A stretch of DNA of 64,000 bases, taken from positions 18,526-82,525 of the forward strand of contig NZ_QRDW01000014.1 of NCBI RefSeq assembly GCF_003385955.1, given 5' to 3'. Each line of letters starts with the position of its first letter. The stretch's first letter is position 1. The position numbers and the translations under genes were made by a program. This DNA is from Aestuariispira insulae (GTDB taxonomy: Bacteria > Pseudomonadota > Alphaproteobacteria > UBA8366 > Aestuariispiraceae). Below the pieces are notes generated by a model that was given only the letters and a program-made list of their open reading frames with translations, did not search any database and was not told the origin of the DNA. Below are positions 53,351-62,300 of this stretch, in pieces.

Positions 53351-56300
53351 ATGCGTCAGGTGGTTTGTTCGAGTGCACAACTTCCGCGGGTTCTGTTTTT
53401 CAACATCGACTCCGGGTTGCGCGATGATCTGCTGAGTTCTTCTGCCTGTGCTGGCAATGTGCCGGACCTGCCGGAGCCCGAGGGGCTTAAATTCCTGACC
53501 CCGACCGGGGAATATACCTCTCTGGCGGAGCTGAGTGCGCCGCTCTCCACCCAGACAGCCATTCCGGGCTATGGGGTCCGGCGGACCGGACGGCGCACCA
53601 CCGTCTACAATTTCACTGTCGAAGGGCTGCATACCTATGTGGCCGGCGGTTACCGGGTCCATAACGATTCCATCCAATATTACCGCGGCGTCGGCAGTGT
53701 GCTTGGCGGCGCCCTGTTCCAGGAGCTGGGTGAGCGTCTGTTTGGCGACAGTGTCGCCGTCGGAATTGTCTCCGGTGCGCTTGGCCGCACCCTGGGCGGC
53801 GATGTCGGGCAAGTGATCCATGATGCTGTTGAAAATACGAGCACGCTTGATCTGGCGAAAGCGGTGGACACATTCGGTGTCCGCTTTGCCGGCGCTGTGA
53901 CCTCTTCGGCTGTTTCTTTTGGCGTGAGCCGTGTTGTTGACAATGTCCTGGGCGATACTCTGGGCGATGGTTATCTGGGCGGTGCCATTTCTACCGCCTT
54001 CAAGGCGGCCGGCAGCTCGCTGATCATGGGTGGGATCGGCACGGTCCTCAAAGAGGCTGGCGTGTTGACCACCGAAGCCGGTTTCGGAGCCTTTGGCCTG
54101 ACGAAGCAGTTGGATACTGCGGGTAAAGAAATATTCGATGCCGCCGGCAACAATATCTATAGCTATGATCCGATGAGTATCGGTGGCGCGATTGCCGGTG
54201 CCGTGGGCAGTTATCTGGGATCCCGGCTTGCCATGTCCGTCTTCAGCGGTAACCCGCAGAGCATCAGCATTGGCTCTGCCGTGGGCTCTACTGTTGCGAC
54301 GATTGGTGTGACCGCGTTTGCTGTAAATGGCGGTCTGGTCGCTTTAGGGGCCGGTTTTGCTGCCGGTTCTACAGCTACTTTCGGTGCTGCTGCTGCCGCG
54401 CTGGCCACCAACCCAGCCGGTTGGGCAGTGCTGGCCGTGGCGGCCTTTGTTGGTTCCTTCCTTGGCGGCGGTATCGGCAGTCTGTTTGGCGGTGGCGGCG
54501 GCAAGCCGATCGGGCACGCAAATGTCGATTTCAATTACAGCAAGGGCGAATATTATGTGTCCGGCTGGGGCACGGACAATGGCCTGGATGCCAATGTTGT
54601 CATCCAGTTGGGTGAAGCAGCCTCCGACCTGTTGAATGGCACGATCGGGGCTGTTGGCGGTGTGGTCAAGCGTGCGCCCGGCGGCGGCGGATACGGCTGG
54701 AGTGAGCATGGCTACGGCTCGCCGGCGGGCACCTTCTCCAGCGCGGAGCAGTCGATTAAGCGTGGCGTCCTGAAAACCCTGAAGAGCAGCGCCCTGGAGA
54801 TCGAGGGCGGCGACCTCTATATGAAGCGCGCCCTGCGGCGCACTAACGCCAGCACTTTCGATCAGCTGCAAACCGACCTGAAAGCGGCGGCACAATTCGG
54901 TCTTTATAATGACAACAAGGCCCTATTCAACGATTTCATGGACCTGCAGGGGCCGACCATGCGCAAGAAATGGGAGGCGATGCTGGAGCGCTCCCTGGAG
55001 CTGGGTCTGGATAAGGCAACCGCCACCGACACTGTCGCACGCGATGCTTTTGACCTTCAAGACGCGCTTTACGGCACGGATCACGATGATGATCTGTATC
55101 AGGCGGCTGAGGCCGCAGCGATGGAATTGGGCGAGAACCAGGCCAAGTCCGACTTCCTTGTGTTTGACCTCGGCGGGGATGGCATCGAGCTTACCGATGC
55201 GGAAAAATCTAATGTCCTGTTCGATATCGACCAGGACGGCTATCTGGAGAAAACAGCCTGGATCGGCGCCAATGACGGTCTTCTGGTCCGTGACTGGAAT
55301 GACGACGGCAAGATCAACGATATTTCCGAAATCTATACCCGGCTGGCACCCGAAGATCCGAATGGCGCGCCGGAACAAAACTGGCTGGCGTCAGAGGACA
55401 GCAACCATGATGGCGTCTTTGACGCCCAGGATGAGGATTTCGACAAGGTCCGCATCTGGCGCGATACAAACCAAAATGGGATTACCGAATTTGGCGAGCT
55501 GCACGCGCTTCACCGCCTTGGCATCACGGCGATCCGACTGACGGGGCTGCAGGCGGCCGGCGAGCTGATGAAAGGAAACCAGATTACCTACAGCTCGCGT
55601 TTTGCGCAGCTGGGGATCAAAGACCGCTTCTCGGCGGGCGTTTATGGTGTCTCGCTCAAACATGATAGCCTGGGCCTAGGCTTTGACGATCTGGATGATG
55701 ATGCCTCCTTCTCTATGATTGACCTTGAAGGCCGGGACAATGTTCTGGTCGCGCAAGGCAGCGAAAATCTCAGTGTTGAGATCGACGCATCGGCCAGCGG
55801 CATCATTATCGGCGGCGCCGGTGATGACGAGATGGACGGCAGCAAAACCGGCGGCGAAGACGGCTCGCAAGGCGTCATCCTGAACGGCGAAGATGGTGAT
55901 GACACCTTGTTGGGCGGCAGCGGGAAAGACCGCCTGACCGGCGGTACCGGCAAGGATATTTTGAAGGCCGGCGCAGGCGATGACATCCTGGCCATCGACG
56001 CGGATGACCTCAAAGACGGCACAGATAATATCGATGCCGGTGAGGGGCAGGATATCATCGTTGTTGACGGCGACGAAGGGGTTACTCTGGATATCACCGC
56101 AGTTAATGCGGAAGCGGCAATTGGTAATGCCGGAGATGATATTCTCTCGGTTTCCGCCGATATCGATGCTGTACTGATTGGTAAGGACGGCAACGACACA
56201 CTGACCGGCGCAGGCGGCGATGACCAGATTGACGGCGGCAGCGGTGATGACCATCTGACAGGCAATGCCGGCGATGACCGGCTGAAAGGCGGCGCAGGCT

Positions 56301-59300
56301 CTGACACATTCTCTGCAGGCGCCGGGGATGACATTCTCTATGTCGATGCGGAGGATGAGATTGCGAATATCGATGCCGGTGTGGGCATGGATATCGTGGT
56401 TGCGGAAGGCAGCGGCTCGGTCAATCTGGATGCTTCGGCAATGAATGCCGAAATTGTTGTCGGCGGCGCGGGGAATGACATCCTGTTTACCAGCGGTGAA
56501 ACATCCGTGGAGCTGCATGGCGGTGCCGGTGATGACACTCTCTCTGGCAGTAATGCGGCTGATACTTTCGTCGGTGGCGCTGGCCTTGACAGCGTAAGCT
56601 ACGCCGATGCGGACAGTGCGGTTTCCGTGAATCTGACGGATAAATCCGTTTCCGGCGCGGCGGCGGGCGATGTGCTGATGGGAATCGAAGGGGTGATCGG
56701 CACGGATTACGATGATCAGCTCGCCGGCGATGACCAGGCGAATATCCTGCGCGGCGGCAAGGGTGCGGACCAGCTGGACGGTGGCGCAGGCGACGATATT
56801 TTGGAAGGTGGCGCGGGTGCTGATACCCTTAAAGGGGGCGAGGGCTCGGATACGGTTTCCTATGAAGGCTCTAACCGTGGGGTGGTTATTGATCTTTCCA
56901 CCGATCCGGTCAGCGCTTCCGGCGGTGATGCGGCTGGGGATGTTTTTGAATCCATTGAAAATGCAATCGGTTCCAGGCATGCGGACCGCCTGATCGGCGA
57001 TGCCAATGCCAATACGCTGGCTGGCGGCGCGGGCAGAGATACCCTGATTGGGGGAGGCGGCGCGGACCGCTATGTCTTCAATCTGGGTGACGGCGCGGAT
57101 ACTGTGATCCATACCGGCGACGACGGCGCGGTCCAACTGGGAGACGGCATCACCGCCGAGAATGTTGCTTTTGTCCGGGTTGGCAATGACCTTGTGGCGC
57201 AACTGATTTCTAGGGCTGACTCCGTCACAGTCAAAGGCTGGTTTACCAATGCCGAAAACCGGCCGAAATTCCTGTTGAATGACGGTTCCGAACTGGCGGT
57301 TGAAATGGCTGTTAAAGGCGGGGCAGACGGAGAAACCCTGACCGCCTCGAATGCAGGCGGCACTTTGTTGGGGCTGGCGGGGAACGATACTCTGAAAGGC
57401 GGCGATGGTAAGGATGTTATGTCTGGCGGGGCCGGCAGCGATTTGCTGGAAGGGGATGCCGGTGATGACGTCTACCATTTTGCCCGTGGCGACGGCAGCG
57501 ATGTGATCAACGATCACTACCGTTATCGTGAAGCCTATACCTATACCACGCAGGAACGGGGACGCTGGATTACTCAGTTCAACGGGGAAAACAGCAATCC
57601 GACAACCCGCTGGGTGAAGGGCGGTGGCGAAGATACTTTTGTCCGGACTTTCCATCATACCGGCTATCATGACCGGCATGGCGACGGCGGTGATGATGTC
57701 CTGGCGTTTGGCCCTGGGATCTCGGCGGATGATCTTGTCATGACCATTGAGGGGAATGACCTCGTCATCGGGATACTGGGCGATGACCGTGACCAGGCCT
57801 TTGCCGATCTGACCGATAAGATCAGGCTGAAAAACTGGCTGGATGAAAAGGACCGGATTGAAAGGTTCACTTTCAGCGACGGTGACACTGCCAGCCTGGA
57901 TGTGCCGAAAATCGTTACCCGCATCGGGACCGATGGCGCGGATGTCTTCACCATGAAGAATATCGCCCTGACGGCGGGGCTGGGTGATGGTGATGATATT
58001 GTCACAGGCAGCAATAAAGGGGATGTGATTTCCGGCGATGACGGCAATGACGTGATCGACGGCGCTGAAGGCGATGACGCGCTGTCCGGCGACCAGGGCG
58101 ATGATACCATCTCCGGCGGCAAGGGCGGTGACTATCTCTTTGGGGGAGATGGGAAAGACACCTTGTCTGGTGGCGAGGATGCGGATTTGCTGCGTGGCGA
58201 TGATGGCGATGATCATCTGCTTGGCGGTGAGGGCCAGGACAAGCTGGTCGGGGGCAAAGGCGCGGACCTGCTGGATGGCGGTGAAGGGCTTGATACCGCA
58301 TCCTATGAGGATTCCGAGACCGGGGTCACGGTTGATCTGTCCACCGGCACCGGTAGTGGCGGCCAAGCGGAAGGGGATCAGTTTGTCTCGATCGAAAATC
58401 TCGAAGGATCGGCGCATGACGACATCCTGACCGGCGATGACAAGGCAAACATCATCCGTGGCGGCAAGGGCCAGAACGAATTGCATGGCGGCGCGGGCGA
58501 GGATCTGCTGATTGGGGATGTGGATGATGACCTGCTTGTCGGTGGTGCTGACGATGATGTGATGATTGGCGGCACTGGTGCAAACACCTATTTGTTCGGA
58601 AAAGGGTCTGGCCATGACATCATCCGGGATGAGGGCGAGGGGTCCAAAGTCATCCTGGGTGCAGGTATTTCCGGTGAGGATATTCAATTCTCCCGCGTGG
58701 GTGATGATCTGGTTGCCGTTATTTCCATGAAGGACCGCCTGACGGTTCGGAATTGGTTTGTCAAACCGGTCCATCAGGTCGATTTCTTTGATGCTTCTGG
58801 CAACGAGATCACTGTGACTTTCCTTGGGGATCATCGGAACAACCTTCTGGTGGGCGATTCCGAAAGCAATATTTTGGAAGGCCTGGATGGTGACGATGTG
58901 CTCGATGGCGGTGCCGGTGCGGATACGCTGGATGGCGGCACAGGCGCTGACACGGCCTATTACGGAAATTCCAACGCCGCGGTGACAGTTGACCTGTCGG
59001 GTGACACGCCGTCCGTCTCGGGTGGCGATGCCGAGGGGGATCATCTGATTTCCATCGAAAATGTCACCGGTTCCGATCACGCCGATACGCTGACCGGTTC
59101 CGATGGCGACAACAGCCTCACGGGCGGTAAGGGGGCTGATAAACTGGATGGTGGCGCGGGTATCGATACCGCGATCTATTCCGCATCTGCGCATGGCGTG
59201 ACTGTGAGCCTGGCAACAGGCCAGGGCTCCGGCGGCGAGGCAGAGGGCGATACGCTAACCTCTATTGAGAATATCTTGGGGTCGGCTTATGCGGACACGC

Positions 59301-62300
59301 TGGTCGGATCGGATGGTGATAACCTGATGCATGGTGATTTTGGTGCCGACAGTCTGATGGGCGGTGCCGGGAATGACCAGATGATGGGCGGCTGGGGCCA
59401 TGACCGGATTCATGGCGGCACCGGTGATGATACCCTGAGTGGCGATGTGGGGAATGACTTGCTTCTCGGCGGGGATGGCAATGATGTCATCCGGGGCGGC
59501 CTGGGCAATGATACCGTGTCTTATGCCGATGATACCAAGGGTGTGTCAGTCAACTTGGCTGCCGGTCGTTCGACCAATGATGCGGTCGGTGATGATTTCT
59601 TTGCCACCGAGGTCCGTCCGCGCCAAGTGGCATATACCTACACGAAAACCATCGTTCGCACGGTTCCGAGCGGCGAGCAGGGCACGCGCAGGATAACCGA
59701 ACGCAAGCAGGCGACTGGCTATCGCACGGTCTATGATATTATTCCGACGGATTTCGACGGCAACCAGGACAGCTTGGAGAGTGTTGAAAATGTGACCGGT
59801 AGCCGGTATGCGGACCGGATCCAAGGCGATGGTGCCGCCAATATTATCGAAGGCGGCCTGGGTGATGATACCCTGGATGGCGGTGCCGGCAATGACGTTT
59901 ATGTCTTCAGCCGGGGGGATGGCCGCGATCAAATCCATGACCTGCATGAGGTGACCGAAATACGCCAACGCCAGGAATCCGAGCGGCGCACACGGCGTGT
60001 GGAATATGTGAATGGAGAAGGGGTTACCCGCTATCGGACGGAAGAATACACCCACACCTGGAATGTGGATTACGATGTGCAGGTCGAATTGGATGGTGGC
60101 CAGGATATCCTAAAGTTCGGTGCGGGGATCATCGCATCCGATCTGGTTCTGCAGCGCGATGGCAACGATATGCTGATCGGACTTCGCGATCCAGAAAACC
60201 CCATGGCTGCGGTTTCTGACCTGGGGGATGTGATCCGGGTCAAAGACTGGGCGGATTCGAAAAAACGGATCGAGAAAATCCGGTTCGCGGATGATACAGA
60301 AATTGACATCAGCGGCATCGAAAATGCTGTATCCGCTGACGGGGAAAACACCTCTATTGAAGGCAGTAGCGGTGCTGACTGGCTGATTGGCGGGGCGTCT
60401 GATGACACCCTCTACGGTAAGGGCGGCAACGATATTCTGATCGGCAATGGCGGCCAGGATACCGCCGTACTGGAGGGCAATCTCCGGGATTATGAGATCG
60501 AACATCTCGAAAATGACACTGTGCGGCTGACCCATAAGGGGACAGGTGAGGTGGTCGTGCTGCAGGCGGTTGAGCAAGTGAATTTTGCCGATGCCTCAAT
60601 CTATGTTGATGGTCGGAACAACGACCCGGTTCTGTCGCTGGACCTCCTGGCCCAGCAACAGCAGCCGTCGCTGTTGATCCTGCCGGGCACCAGCGTTACA
60701 GGTGCGTTGGATGTTTATGACGTGGATGGGGACACATTGTCTGTGGCTCTGGCCGGGACTGTCGAAAACGGCACTTTCGAGATCCTGGATGGGGTGAATT
60801 ATAAATATACCCCGGATGCCGGCTTCAAAGGGGTCGAGATTGTAACCCTGGAAATCACCGATGGTAAGGGGGGCAAATCGACCGGATATTTCCGGATTGG
60901 TGTTGGCGTTTTGCGCGGCACTGTCAATGATGACAGCCTTACAGGCCTTTCTGGAGATGAGGTGTTGTATGGCCTCGAGGGCAATGATCATCTCAAGGGG
61001 CTTGCCGGGAACGATACGCTTCATGGCAGCAATGGTGCGGATGTTCTGGACGGCGGCAGCGGTGAGGATCTCGCGAGCTATGAAAATTCATCGGAAGGCG
61101 TGACGGTTGATCTGGTTTCAGGAACCGGTGCGAATGGCACTGCTGGCGGTGACCAGCTTGTCAGCATTGAGCATGTGAAAGGCAGCAACCAGTCCGATAC
61201 GCTGACGGGCAATGACGGTGACAACAGTCTCACCGGCCTATCCGGGGAGGATGTCCTGGTTGGCGGTGCCGGTGCGGATGATCTTATTGGCGGTGCCGGG
61301 AACGACACCTTGATGGGCGGTCTTGGCGATGACGTCTATGTTTTTGGACGGGACAGTGGCAAGGACCTCGTGATCGATCATCATGAGGCTACCGAGGCAC
61401 GCCAGCGCCAGCGTTCGGAACAGCGGACGCGACAGGTTCAATATACCAATGGCGAAGGGATAACCCAGACCCGGACCGAACATTACACCCACCACTGGAC
61501 CGAGCATTACAATGTCCAAGTCATAAAGGACGGCGGCAATGATGTCCTGAGATTTGAAACCGGCATCGGCGTTGACGACCTCGTGGTTACCCGGATCGGC
61601 GATGATCTTGTTGTCGGGCTGGGGGTTGCTGGCGGAACGAGAGACCTGCAGGAAATCGGTGATCAGATCACCCTGCAAAACTGGTTTGGCGATTCCAAGG
61701 ACCGGATCGAGAGTTTCCTGTTTGCCGACGGTCAGGAAATAGGCGTTGCCGGAATTGTAGGCCTGCTCGGCACGGACCAGGATGACAATCTCAGCTGGAC
61801 GGAAACGGCTGCCACACTTCATGGCGGGCTTGGTGATGATACACTGAGCTCCGGGGACGCGGATGATGTCATTACGGGTGATGACGGAAATGACAGACTG
61901 ACATCAGGGGCCGGCGACGATACCCAGGACGGCGGCTCCGGCAATGATTTTCTGGATGGGGGTGCCGGCAATGATACCCTGAACGGCGGCACCGGTGATG
62001 ACACCCTGTTAGGTGGCTCCGGTAATGACAGCCTCAGCGGCGGTGCCGGCAATGATATTCTGACCGGCGGTACGGGCAGCGATAGCTTTGTCTTTGGTGC
62101 CGGCTCCGGACTGGATACCATCGAGGATGCGGAAACCATAGATCAGATCGTGTTGACCGGTGGTCTTTCCGCGTCAGGCGTCACATTTGTCAAACGGGAC
62201 GACTCCCTTGTGCTGATCCTGTCGGATGATGATCAACTGACCATCAAGGGATGGTTCAGCGGCACTGAATTGCCGATTTTGCTGGAAGATGGCACAGCGT

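Noticed and set aside
55676..59194. Long open frame of 1172 codons on the minus strand
   Set aside because: It is the antisense shadow of the RTX arrays, whose repeated GGT/GAT codons suppress stops in that frame. The plus-strand frame encodes perfect calcium-binding repeats.
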